This document shows, one piece after another, positions 35,130 to 46,371 of a stretch of DNA of 64,000 nucleotides. Within the stretch, counting starts at the first letter, position 1; each line of letters starts with the position of its first letter. A program made the position numbers and the translations under genes. Source of the DNA: Telopea speciosissima (taxonomy: Eukaryota; Streptophyta; Magnoliopsida; Proteales; Proteaceae); NCBI RefSeq assembly GCF_018873765.1, contig NC_057919.1, positions 67,946,984 to 68,010,983 of the forward strand, given 5' to 3'. The notes beneath the pieces were generated by a model. That model was not told the DNA's origin and did not search any database. It worked only from the letters and a program-made list of their open reading frames with translations.

Positions 35130-35842
35130 TGTTGGAATTTTTCAAAATATTGATGTGGACTTTTAGTCCCACATCGGCTATGAAAGGAAAGCTCATTGGA
35201 TTTATATGTGTCAGTAGTAAGTAGTTATTATTATCACATGTAATGTTAGAAGAGATTGTACGGTGCACTTGCGGCGAGGCGGTACCGTCCCAGCGCTGCC
35301 GCGTGCGGCGTGCGTGTGCGTGAGGCGCAATGTGGCGCTTTGATGGCGCACTTTGCGCCGCGCGTGCGCATCGTCGCGATATGTCGCCTTAATCTTTTCG
35401 GGATCGGCGGTGTCCGATCAAAGGGTGCTTAGGATCGATCCGACCGTTGGATCGGTGGGTGATCAAAGAGGAGTGCAACCCTTGGTTTAACATTGACCCC
35501 AAGAGTTGCAGCCCACACGAACAGCCAAGGGAGCCCAGCCCAATAGTCATGACTGTCAGTCAAGCCATATGAGCCAATGGGTGTGACCCATCCGAGCAGG
35601 CCTTGTGGGCCTATAAATGGGCCACGAATTCTCTCATCCATGCATTAAAAAAAAAATTCTCACGATAGCTTCACGTTATCTGTCTCGCAACCGATAATGA
35701 TCGCCTGATTTATCTTGGGAGGCGGGTTTGCGCAACCCTTTGCAGGATTAGGAGGGTGCAAATACTGTCTTAAGGACAGAGCGATTTCGTTCGACTCGAG
35801 GCCTTCTTTCTGTCCTCTCCTTTTTTGTTCAGATTTTTAACA
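35130..35842 (+). repeat. 5' LTR of the copia element
   Basis: About 713 bp, TG...CA ends. It matches 40320-41032 along its whole length. A TATA box (TATAAAT, 35612-35618) would place the R region start near 35640. A GC-rich block at 35268-35375 is made of short GGCGC and CGTGCG words. Confidence 0.92.
35612..35618 (+). promoter_or_regulatory. TATA box in the copia LTR
   Basis: CCTATAAATGGGCC is present in the 5' LTR and again in the 3' LTR at 40798-40804, which supports it as the element's own promoter. Confidence 0.55.
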
Positions 35843-35865
35843 ATCTTAAGACGTGTATTTGCTCA

Positions 35866-36725
35866 ATGGAGGAGCGCAATCATGAAGATACAGGAGCGAG
35901 ATAAGCAAACTTGAGAAGTTTGATGGGTCATTTTTCAAGCGTTGGAAAGGGAAGATGTATTTCTTCCTCACTTGCTTTGAAACTTGCTCATGTCTGAACG
36001 AAGAGAAGCCGTGAGCACCGACACCGCAGACACCACTGCGAAGCTTCAAATGGAGAGACAGGTGCGAAGCAGGCGCCAAAAGTGGGAGCAAGACGACTTC
36101 ATGTGCAAGGGCTACATCCTCAATGGATTATCAAACACACTTTATGATGTGTATGAGCCCAAATTTACGAGATGCACGTCGAGAGAACTATGGGAGGATC
36201 TCGACAAAAAGTACAAAATTGAGGATGGCAACAAGAAGTTTCTTATAAGTAAGTTGTTTGATTACAGGATGGTAGGAGATAAATCTATTATTTCACAAAC
36301 CTATGAGTTGCAAGGTCTCATGAATCAAATCATCTCTGAGGGCCATTCTCTTGACGAATCTTTCCAAGTGTCATCTATTATTTCAAAGTTACCTTTTGCT
36401 TGGAAAGATTGTCGGAAAGAGTTGAAGCAGAAGAAGGATGCAATGACTATGCAAGAGTTGATTAAGTATATCCAAGTTGAAGAGAATTCTCTAAAACTGG
36501 ATAAACTTAATTGGAGGAAAAATCTCCAAAGGCTCATGTCATAGAAAATGCATCTTCTAAGGGCAAGAAGAGAAAGTATGATGGGAAAGGCACTATTTAC
36601 GAGAAGAAAAGGGTACATTTATTAACCCCAAAGCGGCTTGCTGGAAATGCGGAAAAGCCGGTCATTTCAAGAAGCAGATCTGCGAGTTTATATCAAGGAG
36701 AAGCAACAAAAGGACCAAGCCAACA
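35866..36725 (+). pseudogene. copia gag (capsid) with CCHC zinc knuckle, frameshifted
   Basis: An ATG at 35866 opens a frame whose start resembles copia gag (a KFDG-F--WK pattern). The frame breaks near 35985 and continues in another frame over 36000-36544 (LSNTLYDVYEPKFT, SRELWEDLDKKYKIEDG, LDESFQVSSIISKLP; UBN2-type gag). A knuckle of the form CWKCGKAGHFKK is readable at about 36640-36675, again in a different frame. At least two shifts separate the parts. Gag would package the RNA into virus-like particles; this copy cannot as read. Confidence 0.8.
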
Positions 36726-36779
36726 TGATTGACAATGATGGTAGGCTGCTATGATATCCGAGGTATATGCGGTGGGTGA

Positions 36780-37010
36780 TGATGAGGAATGGTGGATCGA
36801 TTCGGTGCAACCAAACATGTTGCCAAGAACAAAAATTTGTTCAAAGTTTATGAACCTATAGCAGATGGACAAGATCTCTTTATGGGAAATTCTTCAACTG
36901 CTAAGGTCATAGGTAAAGGCACGATGGTTACGAATCTCACATCCAGGAAAAAGCTTACTTTGAATGATGTACTTCATGTTCTGATATTAGGAAGAACTTA
37001 ATGTCGTAAG
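36780..37010 (+). pseudogene. copia aspartic protease, frameshifted in the active site
   Basis: The region after a WWID-type lead-in reads GATKHVAKNKNLFKVYEP and later LTLNDVLHVL, matching copia protease. At about 36796-36809 the catalytic Asp-Ser-Gly-Ala-Thr motif is interrupted by a one-base loss, so the Asp-Ser and Gly-Ala-Thr parts are in different frames. The frame breaks again near 37000. Confidence 0.75.
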
Positions 37011-38170
37011 CTTGCTTGACAAACATGGATTTAAAATCTGTTTGAGTCGGGAACATCATAGTGTCCAAAGGGGAGTTTATGTTGGGAAAGGATATGCATC
37101 GAGCGGGATGTATAAATTTAATATGATTAATGAAAACTCATCTTACGCTTACATTGTTTCTACTTTTGATACATGGCATTCTAGACTTGGGCATGTTAAT
37201 TATAAGTGCATGAGAAATATGGTTAAATTAGGTTTATTACCAGAATGCACATCTTCTAGTCATGACAAATGTTCGTATGCATCAAGTCTAAAATTGCTAG
37301 AAAATCTTTTAAGAAAGTAGAAAGGAATACACAACTCTTAGAATTAGTACATTCGATTTGTGTGAATTAGAAGGTATTCTAACTAGAGGTGGTAAAAGAT
37401 ATTTCATCACATTTATAGATGATTGTTCAAAATACACATATGTATATTTAAGGACTAAAGATGAGGCTTTGGAGAAATTCAAAATCTACAAAGCCGAAGT
37501 GGAAAACCAATTGGATCGTAAGATTAAAATCTTACGATGATAGGGAAGAGAATACTTCTCCACGATGATTTTTGTGAAGTTTATGGAATTATCCATCAAA
37601 CAACGGCACCTTATAGTCCTCAACAGAATGGAGTAGCAGAAAGAAAAATAGGACTCTAACGAAATGGTGAATACACTTTTACTTACTTGACTTACCAAAG
37701 AATTTATGGGGAAGCATTAATGATTGCTTGTCATATACTTAACCGTATACCCCATAAAAAGACTAATATCACTCCCTATGAATATTGGATGAAGAGAAAA
37801 CCTTCTCTTGGATATTTCAAAATATGGGGATGTAGAGCATTGGTAAGATTAAGCGATCCTAAAAGACCTAAATTAGGTGAAAAGGCAATTGAATGTATTT
37901 TCATTGGCTATGCCCAACATAGCAAGGCCTATAGATTTCTAACGATGGAATCTCTACAGAGACCGTTAGCCAAAATACAATTTTGGAATCTAGGGATCTT
38001 GAGTTCTTTGAGGATTCATTCTCTAGGAAACGGAAGAATGAAAATACAAACAAGGAGGATCTCAAGATATTGTTCAATCAAATTCGAGAATAATGAGAGT
38101 GTTGAACTTAGAAGAAGTAAAAGAGTTAGAGTGGAAAAATCCTTTGGTCAGATTTCTATCAATTCTTGGT
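37010..38170 (+). pseudogene. copia integrase, frameshifted
   Basis: The pre-integrase zinc-binding part is visible at about 37165-37300 (WHSRLGHVN ... HDKCSYAS). The catalytic core follows at 37358-37540 (GGKRYFITFIDDCSKYTYVY, then a RGREYF-like segment in another frame) and the C-terminal part at 37687-38040 (GEALMIACHILNRIPHK, YFKIWGCRALVRL). Frame changes occur near 37315, 37545, 37680 and 37950. The integrase would insert element cDNA into the host genome. Confidence 0.8.
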
Positions 38171-38224
38171 AGAAGGAAGCAGAAATGAAGTTACATATTC
38201 TTGTGTGTATAATGTTGAACATGA

Positions 38225-39117
38225 TCCATTGACTTTTCGAGAAGCCATGAATTCTCAAGATTACGCTTTTTGGCAAGAAGCTATAAATGATGAAATGGAT
38301 TCTCTCATGGGTAATAAAACATGGGTTTTAACGATTTACCTCCTGGTTTTAAATCTATTGGTTGTAAGTGGATTTTTAAGCGAAAGCTTAAAGTGATGGA
38401 ACCATTGATAAGTTTAAAGCTAGGCTTGTAGCAAAGGGCTTTAAGCAAAAAGAAGGCATTGATTATTTCGATACATATGCTCCTGTTGCTAGAATTAGTA
38501 CAATTAGATTGTTAATTGCTTTAGCATCGATTAATAAACTTGTTATACACCAAATGGATGTTAAAACTGCTTTTCTAAATGGAGATTTAGAAGAAGAAGT
38601 TTACATGGAACAACCTGAAGGGTTTGTTTTGAAAGGCCAAGAAAGTAAGGTTTGTAAACTAGTCAAATCTTTGTATGGTCTAAAACAAGCTCCTAAGCAA
38701 TGGCATGATAAATTTGACCAAAAGGTTGTAGCAAATGGATTTAGAATAAATGAATCTGATAAATGTGTTTATTCTAAATTCAAGAATGGGCATGGTGTTA
38801 TAATATGTTTATATGTTGATGATATGTTAATCTTTGGTACTAATGCAAGCACTGTTTTGGAGACAAAGGCTTTCCTATCTTCGTGTTTTGATATGAAAGA
38901 TATGGGTGAAGCAAATATAATTTTGGGAATCAAAATTGTTAAATCCTCTGATTGTATTTCTTTAACACAGTCTCATTACATAAAGAAAATATTAAAGAAA
39001 TTCAATCATGAGGACTGTAAACCAGTTGCTACCCCATATGATCATTCTATTAGATTAATTTCTAATGAAGGGAATTGTATATCTCAATTGGAATACGCTA
39101 GTATCATTGCGACTTAA
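38225..39117 (+). pseudogene. copia reverse transcriptase, largely readable
   Basis: The longest open part is 38509-39117. Signature blocks: HQMDVKTAFLNGDLEEEVYM, KLVKSLYGLKQAPKQWHDKF, the catalytic CLYVDDMLIFG and ILGIKI. The upstream part (WQEAINDEMDSL near 38270-38310, then a KWIFKRKL block) is separated by a one-base loss near 38395. YVDD is intact, but the whole polyprotein is not. Confidence 0.9.
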
Positions 39118-39745
39118 TGTATGCCATGCGATGCACTCGTCTCCGATATAGCTTTTGCGGTTGGTGTTTTGAGTAGGTTTACTCATAACCCTGGACAAAT
39201 TCATTGGAATGCGTTTCTAGAGTACTTAAGTACTTAAAGGGCACAATGAATTATGCATTAAGTTATAAGGATTTTCCCTGATACTAGAAGGATATACAGA
39301 TGCTAATTGGATCACGAGGATCCGATGAATCAAAGTCCACAAGTGGTTGGATATTTACCTTGGGTGGAGGATCAATTTCTTGGGGATCCAAGAAGCAGAT
39401 GTAGTTTCACACTCCACTATGGGTCTGAATTTATCGCTTTAGCAATGGCGATAAAGGAAGCGAGAATGGCTTAGGGACCTCTTAACGAGAGATTCCTCGT
39501 GGCCTAAGCCAATACCGCTATATCAATATCTTGTGATAATGAAGCAACATTATCAAGGGCTTATAATAAAGTCTACAATGGAAAGTCAAGGCATATCAGT
39601 TTAAGACATAGCTATGTAAGAGAACAACTCATCAAAGGAGTTGTGACTATTAGTTATGTAAAGTCAAAGGAAAATTTGGCTGATCCCTTTACAAAAGGCC
39701 TGGGTAGGGATGTGGTATGGAAGACTTCCAGGAGATGGGTTTAAA
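39118..39745 (+). pseudogene. copia RNase H, frameshifted
   Basis: After several breaks the domain is recognised from SDIAFAVGVLSRF, the LPWV-type segment near 39355, GSEFIALAMAIKEA, SCDNEATLSRAYN and GKSRHISLRHSYVREQL, ending with YVKSKENLADPFTKGL. These are standard copia RNase H landmarks in the right order directly after RT. Confidence 0.8.
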
Positions 39746-40307
39746 GCTTTTAAATGAGAGGTAACCTGCAAGTGGAAACCAACTAGACACTAGACCAACA
39801 TCTAGTCAACTAGTTCAATGGAAAAACACTTGTAGTAATAACCGGTTATGCACTCAACTAGTAGAGATAAGATCTCTTGACATCTCAAGGTAGTGCATGT
39901 TTGTATGGAGAAACCGACAGAGGGTAGGATCAATCCTTCAATGAGTCTATGCCTTATAGGAAATGCAAGTCATACAATTGCATTTGATTAGATTCACCTA
40001 TATAAGTGCGAGGAAGTGGGGCCGCTTCTGCGAGATTCAAAGCTTGTCTCTAAGGCACTTATGAAAACCTAAGATGAAAGCACAAGGCCATAAATGTGCG
40101 GGTGTTATTGAAACTATGTTCAAGTAAGTCATATGTCTAGTATATTAGATTTGTCGCTATAAAATTCTAAGTTCAAGGCTACGGCTACTTCGTTTTTGAC
40201 AAGTACTAATGTATTTTGACAACATAAAGGTTCAAGTCGAAAGACACCTTTATGTAAGTATGATTTAGAATACGAGAGTTTATTGGTGAGGCTCGATTAT
40301 TTTAAAA

Positions 40308-40319
40308 AATTGGGGAAAT
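40308..40319 (+). other. Polypurine tract before the 3' LTR
   Basis: The purine-rich AATTGGGGAAAT directly precedes the TGTTGG start of the 3' LTR, the expected place for priming plus-strand DNA synthesis. Confidence 0.6.
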
Positions 40320-41032
40320 TGTTGGAATTTTTCAAAATATTGATGTGGACTTTTAGTCCCACATCGGCTATGAAAGGAAAGCTCATTGGATTTATATGTG
40401 TAGTAGTAAGTAGTTATTATTATCACATGTAATGTTAGAAGAGATTGTACGGTGCACTTGCGGCGAGGCGGTACGCGTCGAGCGCGCGTGCGCGGCGCGT
40501 GCGCGAGCGTGCGTGAGGCGCAATGTGGCGCTTTGATGGCGCACTTTGCGCCGCACGTGCGCATCGCGATATGTCGCCTTAATCTTTTCGGGATGGCGGT
40601 GTCCGATCAAAGGGTGCTTAGGATCGATCCGACCGTTGGATCGGTGGTGATCAAAGAGGAGTGCAACCCTTGGTTTAACATTGACCCCAAGAGTTGCAGC
40701 CCACACGAACAGCCAAGGGAGCCACCAATAGTCATGACTGTCGGTCAAGCCATATGAGCCAATGGGTGTGACCCATCCGAGCGAGGCCTTGTGGGCCTAT
40801 AAATGGGCCACGAATTCTCTCGATCCAGGCATTAAAAAAAAAAAGATTCTCACGATAGCTTCACGGTGTTCTGTCTGCGCAGCTTGATATGATCCGATTT
40901 ATCTTGGGAGGCGGGTTTGCTGCAACCCTTTGCGAGGATTAGGAGGGTGCAAATCTTGTCTTAAGGGCAGAGCGATTTCGTTCGACTCGAGGCCTTCTTT
41001 CTGTCCTCTCCTTTTTTGTTCAGATTTTTAAC
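40320..41032 (+). repeat. 3' LTR of the copia element
   Basis: Pairs with 35130-35842. Most differences between the LTRs are short insertions or deletions in GC-rich or homopolymer positions (the block at 40450-40520, and the A-run near 40834) rather than base changes. The last bases are TTTTTAAC and the next base is C, not the expected A, so the terminal CA is altered or shared with the flank. Confidence 0.9.
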
Positions 41033-41175
41033 CAGTCCTTGGCTTCAGGGAGTTTGTATCCAGGAAGCCTCGAGCTCCTCATGCCCCCTTCAATAAAATC
41101 CCCCTATACCAAAACAAAAAAATTGGGGAGAGATTCCCCTACACGCCTAAGAAGATGAATCTTTCAATAGGGATA
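41033..41175 (+). repeat. Right copy of the ~140-bp direct repeat
   Basis: Same sequence as 34991-35129, with a few one- or two-base indels, mostly in homopolymers (for example CCCC against CCC). It begins right after the 3' LTR and runs into unique sequence (TTTATTAAGAAAAG) at 41176. Confidence 0.88.
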
Positions 41176-42234
41176 TTTATTAAGAAAAGAAGGTGTGGAA
41201 TTTACGGGGCGAATGTAAGAGGTCATACGCAAAAATCTGCACACTCAAATCAAATATGCGAAACGGCGAGTTTGTTGCACATATTGTATTTTTTTTTATA
41301 AGATATGTGGTACTCTCTTTCACAAAGATTGGCAGTCCCCTATATGATGCATGGACTCCAATCAAATATATTCTCCATCCCCTATTGGTTTAGTGTGCAA
41401 GATGTCAATCTACCATGCTGCGATTGGTCCTTCTCCCATATTTTTGGTCTTCAAAAAAAAAATGCATGTATGTACAAGTAAATATTTTAAGGGAAAAGAT
41501 TCTTTGAGCCACCTGAGGAGGATACACTTCCGAACTATTTATTTCTATCTGTATCCTCATGAAATGACCTTACCGGCCCCTCATGTACAAAACCATTTCG
41601 TCAATTACTCTTCATTGACTATTCACATCTAAAGTGGGATCGTTGCTTTCATGTGAAACTGCCCAACAGTAGATCTCGTGGATTGAAAAAAATTGCATAC
41701 AAGTAGAACCAAGGTCCTTGCTTCCATAACAAGTTGTAGCCCAAATGGAATTGACAAAATAGGTAACAAAACAAAAACACACACACGAGTGTGCGTGCAC
41801 ACATTAAGCTCACCTCAACCCACCCATGCAATTCGATCTCTTAAACATTATTGCCTAAACAGAACAAGTTACTATAGATAGAGAAATCTCTTGCTCACTG
41901 GCAATGTGATCATGTTGTAGTATTAACGATCTACTCTTGTGAAAGATCTTGCTATTACAACTCTATCCAATTTGAGCACAACCTGTAGGATTTTCATCCT
42001 TACACTCTCACATAAATTAGATCTTGCCTATACATTCATGAACCACTAAATTTATTAAAGATCGAAATGTTGATACCGTTCACCGTTGTAAGAGAGGCCT
42101 CCATTTGACTTGAACTGGATAAGGCTTCTTGTTCGTCTCTGTGCAATGAGCAATGGAATTTCTAGATTTCTCCCATTAATTCCCTTTAATGACTTCGTAG
42201 CAATGGGTGCAACTAACAGTCAGTCAGGATAGAA
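41176..42234. other. Non-genic DNA after the copia element
   Basis: 41493-41600 carries a lone core-like stretch (GAAATGACCTTACCGGCCCC). A CACACACACGAGTGTG imperfect palindrome lies at 41779. No gene is seen. Confidence 0.45.
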
Positions 42235-42440
42235 GGGGATCCAGATCCTCTATTGCCAAGCTACCTGGTAGGACTATGTTGTGCGCAATTCCCGCCTTAC
42301 CCCCACTTGGATAAGGCGTTTGGGCAGGAGTAAGGCGGACATTGCACGCAGCCCCATGTCAAGACAGCACGCAGCCCCGTGTCAAGACAGCACGGTCTTG
42401 TCGAGCAGCTCGGAAGTAGAGAATCCAAATTCGATAGAGG
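42235..42440. repeat. GATCCTCTA-type MITE (copy 2, rearranged)
   Basis: Begins GGATCCAGATCCTCTATTGCC and ends GTAGAGAATCCAAATTCG. Inside are GCAATTCCCGCCTTACCCC and GAGTAAGGCGGACATTGC, so the core is mirrored. It contains a 23-bp tandem duplication at 42344-42389. Confidence 0.6.
42344..42389 (+). repeat. 23-bp tandem duplication
   Basis: Two head-to-tail copies beginning GCACGCAGCCCC and ending GTCAAGACA, 42344-42366 and 42367-42389, differing at one base. Confidence 0.9.
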
Positions 42441-42854
42441 GAGGACCTAGAGTCTTATATATAGACATTAGTGTATCCTCTCATTAAGGAATGCAATTGG
42501 AATTATGACTCTATTCCCTTTAATTGGCTAAGATTGGGTTTTCTTAATTTAGAATCCAAATCAAACACTAGGAGATATCCTTGGCCATTATATAATTGGT
42601 TATATGAAACATAATTAGAATATAATTTCCTATACAACCTGGCATCAACTTGGTTCAAGGTATGGTATCGTTTAGATATAGGATTGGGAGAATCGACCAA
42701 AAAGTGAAATTTCTTTTAAATTTGCCCCCACTATTAGCCCGATACAAGCAAGTACTAGACGACAAGGTTGGACCCTACTCCACTAATGATACTTCCTTTT
42801 GTAATGGAAAAAACTAGATTCAGCTCCTCTCTTACGACCCTAGCACCCAGGGGA

Positions 42855-42988
42855 ATTTTTATCCATTGCAGTTACTGCACGTTGCAGTACTGCATCGTGT
42901 GATGGTTGTAGAGGCCATGTGCACCATGTGAGGCCCGCTGTACCACATGACCTTTGCTGCACCGTGTAGTTACGAAAGGATAACGATT
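42855..42988. repeat. Palindromic MITE, ends TTATCC..GTTAC
   Basis: Left TTTTATCCATTGCAGTTAC, then GCACGTTGCAG; right CTGCACCGTGTAGTTACG, then AAAGGATAACG. The central GGCCATGTGCACCATGTGAGG half-palindrome is also visible. It abuts the next palindrome at 42991. Confidence 0.65.
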
Positions 42989-42990
42989 CC

Positions 42991-43113
42991 ACCTAGGGAG
43001 GCATCCAACGGCGTTAGGCTGCTGGGCATGCTAGGATGCGTGCCAAACACCATGAAGGCACACATCCCTGCTTGCCTAGAAGCCTAGCGTCTTTGGATGC
43101 CTCCCTAGGCACT
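42991..43113. repeat. Palindromic MITE, ends CCTAGGGAGGCATCCAA
   Basis: Left CCTAGGGAGGCATCCAACGG, then GCTAGGATGCGTGCC; right GGCACACATCCCTGCTTGCC, then TTGGATGCCTCCCTAGG. The arms are about 53 bp and nearly meet in the middle. Confidence 0.8.
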
Positions 43114-43314
43114 CCCTACGCGCTAGGATCATAGGAGAGGAGCCCGATCCAAAAAAAAAAAACTCCTGTCTTCTGGCTAAAGGGAATTTTGGTCCACAAT
43201 AAGAAATCAATTGTAGTCCATATAGTTGCGATCCAATGGTAATTAGGCACCCACATAGATACCTAAAACACTAAACACTGGTTAGGGGAGAGTACCTTCA
43301 GAGGAATTTAATTA

Positions 43315-43565
43315 GGACTGTAAACGGATAGGATTCAACTCAGATAGTGTTATATCCACATCCGCATCCGATTAGCTATTGAACGGATTTGGATAATGCT
43401 AAACGGACACGGATACAGATCGAACATTTTATCTATTTACATGTAAATATAGCTTTTCGGATAACTATAGCCTATCCGTATCCGCATCCATTTAGCTTTT
43501 AGATGGATTCGGATGGTATTAAATGGATACGGACACGGATTTTGACTATTCATTTACACCCCTAA
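43315..43565. mobile_element. Inverted copy of the AGGGGTGTAAA MITE
   Basis: Reverse complement of the 13470-13706 element along its length (shared GGCTATAGTTATCCG, TATATTTACATGTAAAT and AACACTATCTGAG on the minus strand). The flanks carry AATTTAAT on both sides, offset by about one base, consistent with an 8-9 bp target duplication. Confidence 0.75.
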
Positions 43566-46371
43566 ATTTAATGCTCTCTCAACTCAACCTACACTTGATC
43601 CCAAGGAAATAGACTTACTTTTTACTTGTTGGGCATCCAGTAACAATATTAGAACCTTACCATATTATTACAAAGTTGAAACCGTTACAAAGGATAGCTA
43701 AAGGATAGCTATTAGCTAATCTAAGAAAAGTGCCAAACTAGAAGCGTGAATGAGCAGTTCTAACCAATCTTCTTCAACAACGCTTTTTGATTAGTCAACT
43801 TGATCTTTATAAACAATACCTTAAATCCATGCACCATCAAAAGTAATGGAAATAAAAAAAAAAAAAAAAGGGATTAAGAAAGCGAAAAGTGGGAAGGGTA
43901 ATGGAAGAAAAACTTTCTTCTTTAAGTAAACCTATCTCTTAAGGGATATCAAGTCAAGAGAGATCTAATTCTATTCTAAAGTGGAACACGGGGTTACCTG
44001 TTTATTCTTCCATTCTTATAGGAAGCAAAGAGCAACAAAAAAGTATATAAAGACTTGGGTTCCCCTTCAGAAAGTTACCATTAATAAAGCATGAAGTTGA
44101 TCAATTTCGATTATACCTAATCGTGCAAGGCAAGTAATGCTTCTTTTTCTTATATTCTTATCCTTTCTTAGTCTTACTGATGTCTCTCTCTCTCTCTCTA
44201 TATTGAAGTCTCCAGTATTCTATAGTATATTATCCGACGATGATCAAGAACATGTTCTTGGATTTTAGAGGTGAATAGGTACACTAGTGTCCACCTTCGG
44301 ATGCATTTTAAGGTGCATTGGGTAGTGCACCCATAATTAGTAAGTTTGCGTATTAATTGTCATATTTGACCGTATAATGTAATAACCTGACTCTTATCGT
44401 ATTCTATGAGATAGCTTATTTTTGCACACTACTTTAAGAACAGTCATACTAGTTGTCGTATTAAAAATAAACCTTCAATAGTCACGAGACATGTGGCGAG
44501 AAACTTATCAAAGACGGGACTCAAATTCCAAATGAAGAGTCACTCATGACCATCAGAGGTGGTTTAAGATTCAAACCCTACTCCATGCACTAGTGGCTAA
44601 GACATGTTCCCCAAATTAAGGGAACTGTCAGTCCCACTCTACCATGCACTAAGGAATATGCGAAATTCTTAGACATGGGAAGGATTCCAACTACCGTCAG
44701 ATTTCGACAACCACGTCAGCAACTGCTTCTCCTTTTATATACTAAAGGAGGGGGCCAGGTACAAGCATTCAATAAGTCAACAACTTACTTCTCTCTCCAT
44801 ACTCCTATCTCACTGTTATTGTTACATCAGAAAGTCCCCCAGTCCCCCCTCGGAGTCAGCTCTGAGTCTCTTTAGTGTCTTCTACCTTTTGCAAGACATC
44901 CACGTCACTCACAGGAATTTCATCCACAACACATGTGTTATGGCATTTTCAAGAATTGACATTATTTTACACCGTTTCGAATACAATTGTGAAATGACAT
45001 ATCTTACCTTCATTAAAAGAAGAAATGTGTTAGTTGTACTAAAAGGGCAAAAAAGTAAGATTACATGTTATTTGACATCTCAAGGAGTGTTAATAAGAAA
45101 ATCCCATAATTAAATCTTCATCTACAAGAGTAGTCATCTTATCCATCCTCGCTCTGAAGGCTAACTTACTCGCTATGAATGCAACATAAAAGGGCAAACC
45201 CATTGCAAGAGGCTCCCACCATTGTGAGGTTTGGGGGGAGAACATCCATATTGAAGGAAAACAAGGAAATAGTGCCAACCAATCTAATTACCCTGCATAA
45301 TCCATCCGACAAGATCAACAATGTCTACCCATAGCTCTATTTTTCAGTACCCTTCTACGACTGCAAAGAACACTTGAAAAAGAATAAGTTGATGTTTCCC
45401 AGCCCTCTTCTCAAGCCGGTAGTGATCTCACTATCAAAAGAGAGGGCATCAAGTGTGTACATTTTCTCTCAAGAAATTTATTTTTTTTGTTCTAAAATGG
45501 AAAAAGAGGCCTGATCAAGCCAACTCCATGTAACCATTACTTGGTTACATTGAGGAAAATGTATTTTTTTATGTGGATGTTTTGTAATTCTGTCTTAGTC
45601 GTTACTAAGTGCATCTCGTATATTTTATGAAGTTGATCGAGAGGAAACGAAAAGAGAAAATTGGAATTTTAAATAATTTTAAATTAAAGATTAAAAAATA
45701 TTATTTTATTTTATAAAAGATGTGTTAAAGGATTGAGTCATTTCATAATAGACACTTAAATAACCAATGAGTGTGCCTATGACATCCCTTAGTGGTGTCT
45801 CTTCCTCTCCTACATAAAAAGAGGAGATCTTGCTAATTTATCTAACGTTGTTTGAAACAATCTTATATTTGTTTTTCTCTCTATTATACATCTTGGAGGT
45901 ATAAACGCATGATCAACCTGGCGTTTAAAAACCTTAAAAAAAGTATCCAGAACTCTACAATTTTCTATTTTAATGATACAAGGGAACATATTTTAATGGT
46001 GACGATCCTTACTTCAACTTCTACAAGAATATTTCAGAGACGTACAAACTGCCATACAAATAGATAAGTCTTAGAGAATTGCCTGTTACATTCTATTGTT
46101 AAGAGAGAATCACAAGCATTATCAATCAATACATGAATAGTCTCTGTAGAGACATAAGAAGTATCGAAATCTGTAGAAGACCAATTTATGTGTGCTGTGC
46201 TGTGCTGTTGGGTCGTAATACCACGCTATAGAAATAGAAAGATCAAGGAATCATCTGGATTTTGTGTGAAGTGAGGGCGCATGGAGAAGGGAGATGTTAC
46301 GGTTTGATCAATAATTAATTAATTATTGCTCAACAGTACTGGTTGGTTTTACTCTTCTACCTTGTAATTAT
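43566..46371. other. Non-genic DNA
   Basis: A-runs at 43853-43870, a CT run at 44184-44199, and a possible LTR-like segment at 44640-44880 (TTTTATATACTAAAGGAGG, then CTTCTCTCTCC) without definable ends. 45000-46371 shows only short frames. Confidence 0.45.

Larger units (their letters stand above)
35130..41032 (+). mobile_element. Ty1/copia LTR retrotransposon, nearly full length, frame-broken
   Basis: Order seen: 5' LTR, gag with CCHC knuckle, protease, integrase, reverse transcriptase, RNase H, polypurine tract, 3' LTR. Integrase lies before RT, which defines copia. LTRs begin TGTTGG and the 5' one ends TTTTTAACA. The region after the 5' LTR (from 35843) does not show the usual initiator-tRNA-Met primer site beginning TGGTATCAGAGC. 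The polyprotein is split into many pieces by small indels while residue-level motifs stay strong. The element is non-functional as read. It is inserted at the 3' end of a plus-strand LINE fragment and is flanked by a ~140-bp direct repeat rather than a 5-bp duplication. Confidence 0.93.

Noticed and set aside
40280..40757. Arg/Ala-rich frames in the 3' LTR as a real protein
   Set aside because: They lie wholly within the LTR's GC-rich block, and indels in the other LTR disrupt them.
34991..41175. A composite transposon mobilised by the ~140-bp flanking repeats
   Set aside because: The repeats are LINE tail sequence without transposase or inverted ends; a duplication or assembly effect explains them better.
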